Shown here piece by piece: positions 35,663 through 46,503 of a stretch of DNA of 64,000 bases (the stretch's first letter is position 1; each line of letters begins with the position of its first letter). The stretch lies in assembly GCF_025024155.1 (NCBI RefSeq), contig NW_026251825.1, positions 1 through 64,000 on the forward strand, written 5' to 3'. Both the position numbers and the translations under genes were made by a program. The notes beneath the pieces are model-generated. The model saw only the letters and a list, made by a program, of their open reading frames with translations, searched no databases and was not told the origin of the DNA. This DNA comes from Gamsiella multidivaricata. Its lineage: Eukaryota > Mortierellomycota > Mortierellomycetes > Mortierellales > Mortierellaceae.

Positions 35663-36561
35663 ATGTCGGCAATGGATGACCAAGATTACGAATCCGTCCT
35701 GTTGGTGATTCGTGAATGCTATGGTGAGTGTAACATAGATAACTCAAGTCACCAAAACATACCATAACGCAACATTCTAACACCCCCTTGCCTCTCTCAT
35801 AATAGTCTACAAGGTTCCACCTATGGTCTCAAGTCGTGGACACAGAGCAGCTGACTGGGGCAATGTCGATGCCCCTCTGTGGAGAGGGCGACTGCGTGTC
35901 ATCGCACAAGGGAAAAAGTGTTTTATTCGACTCGAGGATGGACAGACAGGAGAACTCTTTGCGGTCTGTCCCTATGAAGAGAACAAGGGCTGTGTCGAGA
36001 GCGTCACCGATTCAAGCCGTTACTTTGTCCTGAAGATCGAGGATCAGGGTCGACATGCGTTCATTGGGCTCGGGTTCCTGGATCGAAGCCACGCATTTGA
36101 CTTCAATGTCGCGCTTCAGGATCACTTCAAGTAAGTCGACTTTAAGGAAATATACTCCTTAGAAGGCTGAGGCTTTTACTGCAAACTAATCATACCTGCG
36201 ATTACCTCTTACCTCCTCTCTGGGAATCAAGGCACATCAAAGCGGAAGAAAAGGCTGCGGAGTTGAAGAAGACCGGCGCGCAACAGCCTAAATTGGATTT
36301 CTCACTCAAGGAAGGACAGACATTGAATTTGACCATTGCCGGTGGCAGTGGAGCCGGATCGGCGCGTAGAGAACGTCCACCAAGGCCTGCAGCATCAGAG
36401 GATGGTGGTGAGTCCTTTTACATTGTTTGTCTGGATTACCTTCAGCGTAGCAAAAATGCAAATCTCATGTTATTAATATCTCGCTATATATATATAATGA
36501 CAATTTAGCACTTCCCCCGCTCCTTCCTCCTCCTCCGCCACCCGGCAAGAGGCAGTCGTAA
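35663..36561 (+). CDS. NECAP: NECAP (adaptin-ear-binding coat-associated protein)
   Basis: Clathrin-mediated endocytosis accessory protein that binds AP-2. Four exons, 35663-35723, 35806-36130, 36232-36407 and 36509-36561, give 204 residues. The PH-like PHear domain is clear: [61 protein letters not shown], and [22 protein letters not shown]. The tail is a flexible segment with [14 protein letters not shown], a [14 protein letters not shown] stretch and a poly-Pro end ([15 protein letters not shown]). The WxxF-type AP-binding motif of animal NECAPs is not evident. Its 3' end lies 110 bp from the end of the convergent acyl-CoA dehydrogenase gene. Confidence 0.95.
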
Positions 36562-36670
36562 TACCATCCGGTCCCGATGCACATCATACCAAGCGCAACA
36601 AATAAAATATAAAAGAATCAATATTTGTTTCTGCGGTTACACCCGTCCCTATCTCATAAAAAGAGAGGAT

Positions 36671-39255
36671 CTACAACCTGGAGGCAATAATCGACGGAAC
36701 AGGAGATTCATGGGACTTCCGATCATCTACCAATCCAAACAGCATCAGCTTGTCTTCCTCGTATCTGGTCTCCTTGCCCAAGGACTCAATCTGGTATGCA
36801 ATCTTGCGATCCAGTCCCTCACACCATCGCTGAGCAGCGATGCGATCGATATTGGCCTCAGCTTCTGCAATACTGTTCCACGAGGTAGCCTTGGCCTTGA
36901 CCTCGGACCACGCGGCATGTTCACAGAGTAGTGCGCCCGAGATCACGTCCGCCATTGCAAAGGTCAGGCCACGAGCTGAAGCCTCCAAAAGGTTGCGGGT
37001 TTCCATAGTAGCATAGCTCTTAAAATGGGTTGAGATCATATCCAGAGATTCCTCGATGCTCTTGGCAGACCTGATCCACTGAGGTTGGTTCTTCAGAGGG
37101 GCAATAATTCTTCGTACAGTCTGTGAGATATGTCAATAAAATTGAGATTATCATCTGCCACTCGGTCCATAAACCATAGAAATGGAAGCTGGGAAGCAAC
37201 AAACCTAACCTCAGAATACAGCTCAAGCGCGTCGCCGCCAGTTTCAGCCATGACACGAAGGACATCCAACGAAAGGACGTTCGTTGTGCCCTCCCAGATA
37301 GTGTTGACTAAAATGTCCCTCATGGCGCGGCCGAGCCCAGTCTCCTCCATATATCCCTGGCCACCAAAGCACTCCATGGCCTCTTGAGACATGGCAAACG
37401 CGTGCTTCGCGCACCACACCTTCAAAATGGGTGTTAGCAGACGCAGAAGAGGAATATCGTGCTCCTTGACTTCCGGAAGGTCATTGTCAAGGCACTCGAT
37501 GCGACCAAGCATGGCAACACAGAAGAAGGTGAACTGGCTGCTGGCGCGGTACTGAAGCTCCATATTGGCGACAGTAGCCAAATGCAATGGTTGGTCCTTC
37601 AAAAGTGCCCCGAAGACCTAGATGTTCACAGATCAGAAATGATGTTCACCAACTGTCAATTGATATCTGCTACCAATAAGGTGTAGAAGCTCCTTCATGG
37701 ACATACCTCGCGGCGGCGCGCATAATCCTTGACGGCCAGAATGAATCTCTGCATAGCTGCCGTGCAGCCCATCCCACAGTAGACTCGAGTTATGTTCAGA
37801 ATAGCCGAGATGTTCTTCACACCTCTGTACTTTTCTCCGACCTGTTGAGCAACCATTCCATCCAACTCGAGTTCAGCTGTGGGGAGGGCTTTCGTACCGA
37901 CTTTATCCTTCAGACGATGGATACGGACTCCATTCAGCTTGCCGTCTTCATTTCGGACAGGGGCCAGGTAGAGCGAAAGCCCTTTGCTACCTTTGCGCAT
38001 TGAACCAGAAGCAGCGTCAGGGTCGTGAGTGCGTGCGAGAAGCATGGTCACGTCTGCGTCGGTTGCGCTCGAGAACCACTTGAAACCAGAAATGGACCAC
38101 GCCTGCAGTTTCTCGTTCCACACAGCTTGTGTTTCGGTGCGGGCAACATCACTTCCTCCGGGACGTTCGGTCATCCATTGCCCACTAGTGATAAACATCT
38201 TGGGGTCACGACTGCAGCGGGTCGCAGAAACACCGCAAAAACAAGAGAGAGTAAAAGAAAGGGATGCGTTAGAAAGCCTTACCAGGCATTAATGCGACTT
38301 TCGGATTGCTCTCTGGATTACCTGGTAAGCCGAGTGAAGACTTGGTCCTTCATCTCTTGAGTCCCATTGAGTTCAATAACTCGTGCACAGCCATCTATTC
38401 AAAGAGAAACCTTAATGTAAGCCATCCACTCGTAAGTATGCCCGGTTTGGCAGCGAAAAAAAAAAAAAAAAAAAAAAAAAGGACCGGGGCATTCGAGCGA
38501 TTACCGGTCATGGCGATAGGGCAGCTGTAAAGCCCGGCCCCCGAAGTCCAGAGCATCAATTTGGCCATCTGGTAGATGCGCGAGTACTGGCCATACGTGC
38601 GTTCGTAAGCAATAGCAACAACACCCTCGCGCGCTGCGATCTCTTTCTGCTTCTTCCAAGCCTCGGTGACCGAGAGCTCGTCGACGCGCCTATGCGAGTA
38701 GAATAGAGAGAGGTGTCGGGCTAACAGTCGATGGAATGGCATATAATGAATATGGCACACGAGGGAGCAGCGCGTACCTGCACCAGTGATCGTACTGACG
38801 GAGTTTTGGCTGGTCCTCCTCCATTCGTGTAGTCAGGGTGACACCCTCTATTCCAGCCAATAAAAATGAATGGTGGTTAGAGCTATTTCGGATTTGTCTG
38901 TGGAGTGAACGGCAGACATTGGAGCCTTCGGGCAACAATTGTGTGGAGAAAGACATTTTACATGGAGCTCTCTTTGTCCAGAGCGAATACTTACCAGTAT
39001 TGGCCCACTCGCAGATTTGGATAAGATCGCTACAGAACCAGATCAAAAAGTAGAGGTACATAAACAGTCGTCAGTCATATCTGCAAAAGAGGTCCACTAG
39101 ACCTCCACAAACACTACTTACGGCGAAATTTTCTGCAGGACATCTCCTGGAAGATATCTCTCCAGCACGGAGGCCATGACAGGGTCTTCGAGAAACGTAT
39201 TTTGGACCTCGGGAACGTCCTGTTTAAAACCGACGTCGGCAGTAGCGAACACCAT
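36671..39255 (-). CDS. AidB-type acyl-CoA dehydrogenase, predicted peroxisomal
   Basis: FAD-dependent acyl-CoA dehydrogenase of the AidB/ACDH-11 subgroup. Eight exons: 39255-39122, 39029-38995, 38847-38778, 38689-38505, 38394-38322, 38211-37707, 37617-37210 and 37120-36671. They give 619 residues. Motifs in order: TSGQWMTERPGGSDVARTET and GFKWFSSATDADVTMLLAR (FAD/substrate region), VGEKYRGVKNI, MECFGGQGYMEETGLGR, then NTIWEGTTNVLSLDVLRV. This is the AidB/ACAD C-terminal signature. The N-terminal ~130 residues (TTRMEEDQPKLRQYDHWCR) also fit AidB. The protein ends SRL, a canonical PTS1 peroxisome signal, and has no mitochondrial presequence. Substrate cannot be read from sequence; long- or branched-chain acyl-CoA are possibilities. 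Confidence 0.93.
38456..38480. repeat. Poly-A tract inside an intron
   Basis: About 25 A on the plus strand. On the coding (minus) strand it is a T run in the intron after exon 4 of the acyl-CoA dehydrogenase gene, between exons ending at 38505 and starting at 38394. Confidence 0.85.
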
Positions 39256-41348
39256 GGTATTTTTTCTTTCTTCCTCCAAGTAGATGCGTATTCAAGAGTG
39301 GAGTGAACGGTGCGGAATGAGAAGAGCGAAGGAGGGAATCTGAATGTGCACAGAATGAATGTCATTCGAGGCCTGGATGACCATCTGTGCACACAAATTT
39401 CCATCAAAGTTGACCGAGCCGATTGCCTCGCGTGCAACTTACCTGTTCCCAGCCCACATGCACATGTGCCACTAAATTCAGCCGAGGTTGGATTGATGAG
39501 CTCCCATTGGCCTGTAACTCAGCACGAGATGGCGCGTCGCGTCCACACCCTGTGCTTTGTCGCGCGTACCCTAGTACAATACGTCCAAGAGCGCCATCTT
39601 CGCGTAGTATTTAGCTTCTTGAACAATCCTTCAGGACGATAGTCATGGCCACAAACACATCGTCTTTATTTATTCTCCCACTTGATCTATCCATGTTCAC
39701 AGGTCCATATCAAGACAGCTCGGTCACCCCTAAAGGCTTCAGGCCACACTTTTTCCCATGCTTATAGACAAGCGCTGCGCATTGATGTCCTTCCTTATAG
39801 ATCAATTGCTATCCCCTAACCTCATGAGAGCACCAAGGTCCTTTTTTTCACGAGGGCCCATCTCCTTTCCCCTCTCAACGGAACACGCCCTCCTATTTGT
39901 GGTTGAGAAGCAATAGCGAGATCAAAAGAGAGGTATAAATGTGTGCGCTGGCGATGCTTATTGTGCCCCAAACAGTGTTTGAGAGCGGTCGATTATCGAA
40001 GTGTTCACTCTTGAAATGATGTACGCGTTCGAGGTACATCTTGAGACAATTAAGACAACATGTACAAACAAGAGAAGGATGTGCGATAATGAATGAACCA
40101 TACCAGGCTAAGCAAGGTGGCTGAGCTGTAGCTGCTAGCTAGACTTGCTCTAGATCATATAAGCTGGTTTTCTTCCACATACAGCTGAATAATGCGCTTC
40201 ATTCTGCTCCTGCCTCTTCCAGGACAAATACGATTTGGGTAGACATGATGTGCTCGTCCATGCTCTGCTTTGGTTCTCAGGAGCAAACGCACTATGTCCT
40301 TATTGGGTGTATTCGGCCGACTTGATCTTGCTGCGTCCCCAATCTGCATCTTTTTATGCTTTTACTCTCCTTGTTTCTTTCCTGGTTTGATCCTTGGCTT
40401 CCACCTCCCAATTCCGATCTTTTGTTCCAGACAAGAAGATATAGAAAGAGCTTCTTATTCAGACTCTCTTTTTCATCTTTGCTCCCCTCCTTCGCACTCA
40501 TCAGAAGAAACAGGAATACGCTTCTCAGATTCTGGCACTACGATTGTATACCTTTCACCGCTCTCTTTACTCTCCACCTCACATCCTGCACCTGCTTGCG
40601 TCTAGATCCCTATCATATCCTTCAGTCTAACGATCTTGAGAGACCCTACGATCGTCAATTTGTGCATCTTTCGATTGTCGTATCTGATTTCGTCTGTAAA
40701 GTATGTGCCCGGCACAAATCAATTCTCCTCGATCATTTGCGGAGTGTTGCGTCCAGCTATTCAGTCGGCATGTGCGACATGGTTCACATGCGTTATTGCT
40801 TTCACGTCTGCCCATACATCTTGCGTGGTCTTTCTACCCACCATCTGAAACTACAGCGCTTCTTATGCTCCACTCCGTCAAGGATGGACGAAGCAGTGAA
40901 GCTCATTCCTGCCTTGGCTCAGCAAATGCCAATGATTATAATGAATGTGATGAATACGTCGATAAGTTCTGGTTAAAAAAAGACTTCAAGCTCGCTCCAT
41001 TCTTCCTTCAATGAGTCGCTCAATGACTATTTTGCTCGTGCGCAAGTGTGAGCTGGCTTTTTTAACACTCTGTTCTGACTGGCATCTTTAGAGAGATCAA
41101 AGTCCTTTACTCGTAACTCCGGCCATTCCAGGGCATGACAATTATTGTCAGGACTTTTTAGAAAAATTAACCTTGCATTGGAAGCTACGTCTGAACACCC
41201 CCTTATCTTGAAGCACACACACCAGGCTTCTTCCTTTCTGGCCCCTCGATTGCCAGGAGTGCTTCTATTTGTCTCCATCTTGCGCCTTACAGCTATTACT
41301 GAGCGACCAACTCTCCAGTCTCTTCTGCGTATCCAGCCCAGCTCCTTC
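39256..41348. promoter_or_regulatory. Long divergent region between the acyl-CoA dehydrogenase and PKA
   Basis: About 2.1 kb upstream of two divergent genes. No protein gene is supportable: the open frames at 40270-41014 lack homology and splice structure and are probably PKA leader sequence. The PKA start could lie upstream at 41145, since that frame is open, but the 41349 ATG begins a segment whose composition matches the rest of the N-terminus. Confidence 0.5.
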
Positions 41349-43975
41349 ATGAACACATTACCATACCAAGGCATCCAAGGGCAGTCAAAGTCCAATCCAA
41401 ACAAGAGTGATACATCTCCCTCAAGTCAAAAGCAGCAGCAAGCGCCCTGGCCAAAGACTGTCTCATCGAGAAAGCTCTCGACCTCGCGACCCACTTCACC
41501 TTATCCTAGAAAAGAGAATCATTACCAGAATATGCTATCCTTCTATCCCTCCCCATCTCTCTTCATTCGAGATATTCCCGGTCTGAATCCTTCGTCCTCC
41601 GTGTCAGCATCTAGTGCTTCATCTCCTGGAATTCCCAACCTCGAGCAGCAATCACGGTATCCTCATGCTCAAGGGCCTTTGTCAGCGGACCATCTGAGCG
41701 AGGGCGCGAAAACGAAGGCTGCATTCCTGGCCGAGGGACAGTATGTGTCTAGAATTAGAATTCGCTCGGAAGACGGCCAGCAGTTCCATCTCAAAGATCA
41801 GCGCTCCACGACCGGCTCGCTTCACCGTCCGCCGTCTTCTGCACCTAAATCGTTAGATTCATCAGCAAGAGAGTCGCCGGCTACTCCTTTCCCTATTATA
41901 CATGGCGCGGCAAATAACACTGTGATGAATGTTACACCAAAAGTCGAGGACTTGTACTTTACCGCCATGATATCAGGATCCATTAACCTCGATGTTTCAT
42001 CGCATGCATACAATATCCATGGAAACCCGGCAAGCACTGGAGGGAGTAACAAGTCAAAGACATCGCCCTTACCATCACCTGTAAGTTGCCCTACATTCCA
42101 GTATCCTGGGCGTGGATATAAGCTCCCTTCAGAGGCACATCACTGGGATAAACGCCAGCACTCTCAGCAGCATTACCCATCGTTAAATACCACAAAGGAC
42201 AGTTTGAAGTATGACAACCATTATCGGCAGCACCAACCCTTGTTTTACGCGTCGAAGAGTCAACGACAGGAGGAGCACATGTTTAATGGCCACACACCCT
42301 ACCAGCAAGCAAACATTCCGCATCATTTAGCAGGTAATCAGCTCCATAGAATCTATGGTCAGGATCCCTCCGCGAACCATCAGCAACCATATCATTCCTC
42401 GCAGTCGTCGTATGGCCACCAATATCATCATCACCAATCATTACAGCAACAGGGTAGCCATCACTGCCACCAACGATTTCAACATTCTCAATCTTTGCAA
42501 CAATACCCATTTAGCCATAATAGCTACCAGAATGGGAGCGCGAGTAGCAGCGCACATTTGCACTCTGGAGCATCCTCCTCTCAGCCATTTCAGTTTGAGC
42601 AAAAGCATTTTAATTTCAAGACACAGGAGCTCATCGCTGTCAAGCCAAGGCCGTTCCAGCTATCCGATTTCACCATAAATCGGACAATCGGTACTGGATC
42701 CTGTGGAAGGGTGCATCTAGTCCAATCTGTGTTCAACTCTCGTTTCTACGCGCTCAAGGTGCTCAAGAAGTGTCAAATCGTGAAGTCGAACCAAGTGGAA
42801 CACGTCAACGAAGAGAAGCGAATATTGGAGCGGATCCGGCACCCATTCTTGGTAAAGACATGGGGGACGTTCCAAGATCATGCCAATCTGTACATTGTGA
42901 TGGACTATGTAGTTGGAGGAGAGCTGTTCAGTGTCTTGAGACGCATGCAGGTAAAGACCAACCAGCAATTGATCATATTGAGGATGTTTTGACCAGCCTG
43001 AAGAAAGTACCCATCCGACTCACAGTACGTACCTCAACATAATAGCGCTTCTCGGACTCTGTAAGCAAATTCTATGCCTGTCAAGTTCTGCTGGCTCTGG
43101 AATATCTCCATGGGAACAACATTATATATCGCGATCTCAAACCGGAAAACATCCTCATTGACGCGCAAGGCAACATCAAGATCACCGACTTTGGATTTGC
43201 CAAACACTTGGCCGATAATGAGACCGCATGGACCTTTTGTGGAACGCCCGATTATCTTGCGCCGGAGGTAATCAAGTCCAAGGGCTACGGCAAGGCTGCG
43301 GACTGGTGGTCATTTGGAATTTTTATTTTTGAGATGCTAGCGGGCTATCCGCCCTTCTATGATGACGACCTGTTTAAGATGTGTAAGAAGATTGTCGATG
43401 GTGAGATGCGGTACCCGAAATACTTTGATAGTTTGGCCAAGGACCTGCTGAAGCGACTGTTGGTGTCGGATCTGACTAAGCGATATGGCAATCTGAGAGA
43501 CGGCTGTCACGATATTCGAAACCATGCTTGGTTTGCGGGCGTGAACTGGACTATGGTCCTTAGAAGAGAGATTGCAGCGCCGTTTGTGCCTGATGTCAAG
43601 TGGGACGGCGATGCCAGCTGTAAGTGTATACATTCGCATGCACCTCTTCTTGTGTTTTAATTGATGGGAATGAGCTATTACTCACTATGCTATCGCGTCT
43701 TATTTCTGTGTATGTATGTGTGTGTGTGTGTGTGTGTATGTGTGTGTGTTTGTGTGTGTGCGTGTTTTTTCTTCTTTCATCGATCTCTAGGCTTCGGGTT
43801 CTACCCAGAGGAAGATGAAGAGGAGATCGCGGCTCAGGTCGAACACAGCAAGGATGAGTCCTTAGATAGTTCTCCGATATCAGCCAGTTCTTCGACTTTC
43901 AGTCCGTCTCTCAAAGTTGGAGCAGCAGACGAAGATATGGCGATGGACTATGGAGATATGTTCCCAGACTTTTGA
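41349..43975 (+). CDS. cAMP-dependent protein kinase catalytic subunit
   Basis: AGC-family Ser/Thr kinase that acts downstream of cAMP. Three exons, 41349-42950, 43046-43619 and 43791-43975, give 786 residues. The first ~435 residues are a Ser/Pro/His/Gln-rich extension without known domains. The kinase core follows: [19 protein letters not shown] (catalytic Lys), [25 protein letters not shown], then [13 protein letters not shown] with the activation-loop Thr, and GYPPFYDDD. The AGC tail has [23 protein letters not shown] and ends MFPDF, the PKA F-x-x-F type hydrophobic C-terminus. The ATG at 41349 is the conservative start; the frame is open to 41145. Confidence 0.93.
43707..43762 (+). repeat. 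TG dinucleotide microsatellite in PKA intron 2
   Basis: About 25 TG-type units with a few interruptions. It lies inside the 171-nt intron 43620-43790, which is longer than its neighbours because of it. Confidence 0.85.
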
Positions 43976-45255
43976 AATAAACAAACAGTATGGAAGGCGG
44001 AGGCGATGTAGAAACAGGAAAACAAAAACGTCAACCAAATGCATGTGCAAGTGGACGAGCAACCTTACTGTGGAGGAAGATGGGAAAGTAGGTCAGAAAG
44101 CGCTGCTTGTTTGTTTTTTCCCACCCCACTTGTCCGTCCTGCGCTTCTTCACTGCTGGAAAGACAGTTAGTTAATCGGAGAGATCTGGTTAGGACGCATC
44201 GTTCACATGCTGTTTGTTGACTTGACTCATGGAGACTAATGTACTCCTTTTAGACACAAATGTACAGCGTAGCGGCTCGCGCGGCAAGAGCACCTGTCTT
44301 CTTTACACAAAATGCAGCATTTTGATGGGAAGAGTGGAATGGAGTGGAGATGGATAACGCGAAATTATTGGCGCATCCATTTTCTTTGTGTGAACTTGCA
44401 AGTGGAGAATGGGTGGGAGAATAGGGCAAGGAAGGAAAACGTCCGTGGGGAGAACACACAGACACGCGCACGCTACAAGTAGAGGCACTCGGACCTTGGC
44501 CCGTTCACTTGGCCCACCCTTTTTATTTTATTTTATTCTACCATTGCTACATAGTGAACAAAGAACCACGCCCACTCCCTCGGAAACTCACTGATCCTTA
44601 CCGCCCTTACTGTTCAAGAGGTGGGTGAGGACATACGCTATTATCGCAGTGAGAGAGCGTGTGAACAGAAACAGTTTCGAGTGTCTCTCCTTTGGTTCTT
44701 TGGTTCTTCGTCTTGACAATTCGAACTGCCGTCTGATTGGTCTGCAAGTTGTTTTTTTTAGGATAAGGTCAAGGTATAAATTCATGGACCTGACGCAGAC
44801 GTAGACACACTCCCTGCGTTACTATGTGCTTTTGAGGCTAACTATGGCTTGCCCCCTTGCGAATGCCAAGATAAATGAAAAGCAAGTTTCCTCCGCCGTT
44901 GTCTCTTGCGAGGATGCTTAAGGACCACACCCGTGCTGGAGGATCGTACTCGTCCCTGCTGTCCTTTTGATTCGTCCCTTTGTTTTCCCGTCACGTCGTC
45001 CAGCTCTGCAGTCGGATGCAGCAATTGGTAACTTTGCATATGTTTGGGAGAAAATCGATATCAACGAAACAGAAACAACGTAGTGCCTTCCCCCTGCTGC
45101 TGTTCCCCTCGATAAATGTGCACAAAACAACTCTTCGCTCCATGTATACCATTGCAAATACTCCCACTGCCAATGCACCCATCTACTCACGTAACGCAAA
45201 CCTCTTGGCCTTCTCTTTCTTGTCTTGATCTTCTCGAGTTACCTTGTACCTTGTA

Positions 45256-45289
<34 letters not shown>

Positions 45290-46503
45290 CCCCGCTTCCT
45301 CATTCCTATCTTTATCTCTATCTCCATCTCCTCCATCTCCATCTTTATCTCTTACCCAGTTTCGTCCTCCCCTTTGCTCCTTCGTCGATCCCCCTTACAC
45401 GCTACCGCTACTCAAACTAGCTACTTCTTATCCCAGCAGCCGCGTCCACCGTCGTCGCTCAAATTCTCTTGCTCCCCACTCACATAGCCCGCTTCCCCAC
45501 ATTCTGTTCCCTCAGGACCTCCTGCCGGGTTCCGTAACTGCCATACTTTTTGTGGGACGAGTCACTCTCAGCGTTTGCTCTGTCTCTCGTTCTACCAATC
45601 GTACTTTTCTTAATCCTTGAGCCCCTGACTGCACAGTAAGTATCGGTCCTTTCTACCGCGGCAGCTTGTTCTCTACTACCTATATTCATCCACATGGAAT
45701 CATTGATCGAGAACTATGGCGCGCTCTACGTCGACTTTGTCTTTGAGCCCTTCCAGTCATCAACCCCACTCTAGTGCTGCCCATGCGTTCCCTAAAAACA
45801 ACCTCACTATCGTGCCCACCCTTGCTCCTTCGCCCTCTGGTCCGTGGTTTATTTATTTGTGCACCTCAATCCAGCCCCTCTTCGGCACATACCTCGCTCG
45901 TACATTCGCCTAACTTTACACTCAAACAAATGTTTGTTTGACAAACCATATCGTTGTATCTCTGATGTTTGACTATTGTCCCTGTGCTCCGGTCGAGGCA
46001 TGGGACCCATGTGGCGCGATACCCCACTTCACCTCTCCATCTTTTCTCACACACCCAAGCATACCTTGTCCAAAGCCGATCGCCGTACACGTATGCAGTT
46101 GATACAGTGGAAATTCCAGCACGTTTGCCTTTTACCCGACAGATAATAAAGGGTATCGAACGGCTTTTGCTGTGGTGCACCAGTAGAACTCTGCTTTATC
46201 TTTTCCTTTTCCATCCATGTAGCTCTTGGACCTCCCTTTACCAAACCTTGCTTTATCATATTTCCTCGTAGTGCATCCGCCCCACATTCTAATCACCCTT
46301 CTATCAGCCCTTCATACCATTGTCCCCAGCTGCACGTCTGCACGGAAGCACATAGTCCATAATCTAATCCGCAGGAAACTGCCGTCAGCCCATTTCCTTC
46401 TCCTCTGCGTTTTTGCCCGCGCCCTAAGAAGCGCCAGCGAGCTCGACGCCACCCAAGGCCTTGCCCTTGACAAACGTGTTAGCATTAGCACCCACCCTAT
46501 AAT
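43976..46503. other. Intergenic and likely long spliced leader of the homeodomain gene
   Basis: 2.5 kb without a supportable coding gene. A T run of about 30 bases starts at 45258 and is followed by a TCTCCATC-rich stretch. A strong donor consensus ACAGTAAGTATC at about 45630 and an acceptor-like CCTCGTAG at about 46272 suggest a 5'-UTR intron of the homeodomain gene. Short frames in this region look like shadows of low-complexity DNA. Confidence 0.45.
45258..45290. repeat. Poly-T tract
   Basis: Roughly 30 consecutive T upstream of the homeodomain gene, preceded by a duplicated ACCTTGT. It may act as a nucleosome-excluding element, which is inference. Confidence 0.8.

Noticed and set aside
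40356..40976. 206-residue frame on the plus strand upstream of PKA
   Set aside because: No motif, no homology signal and CT-rich composition. Better explained as leader or promoter sequence.
45225..45620. 131-residue Phe- and Ser-rich frame
   Set aside because: Created by the poly-T tract and the following CT-rich repeats.
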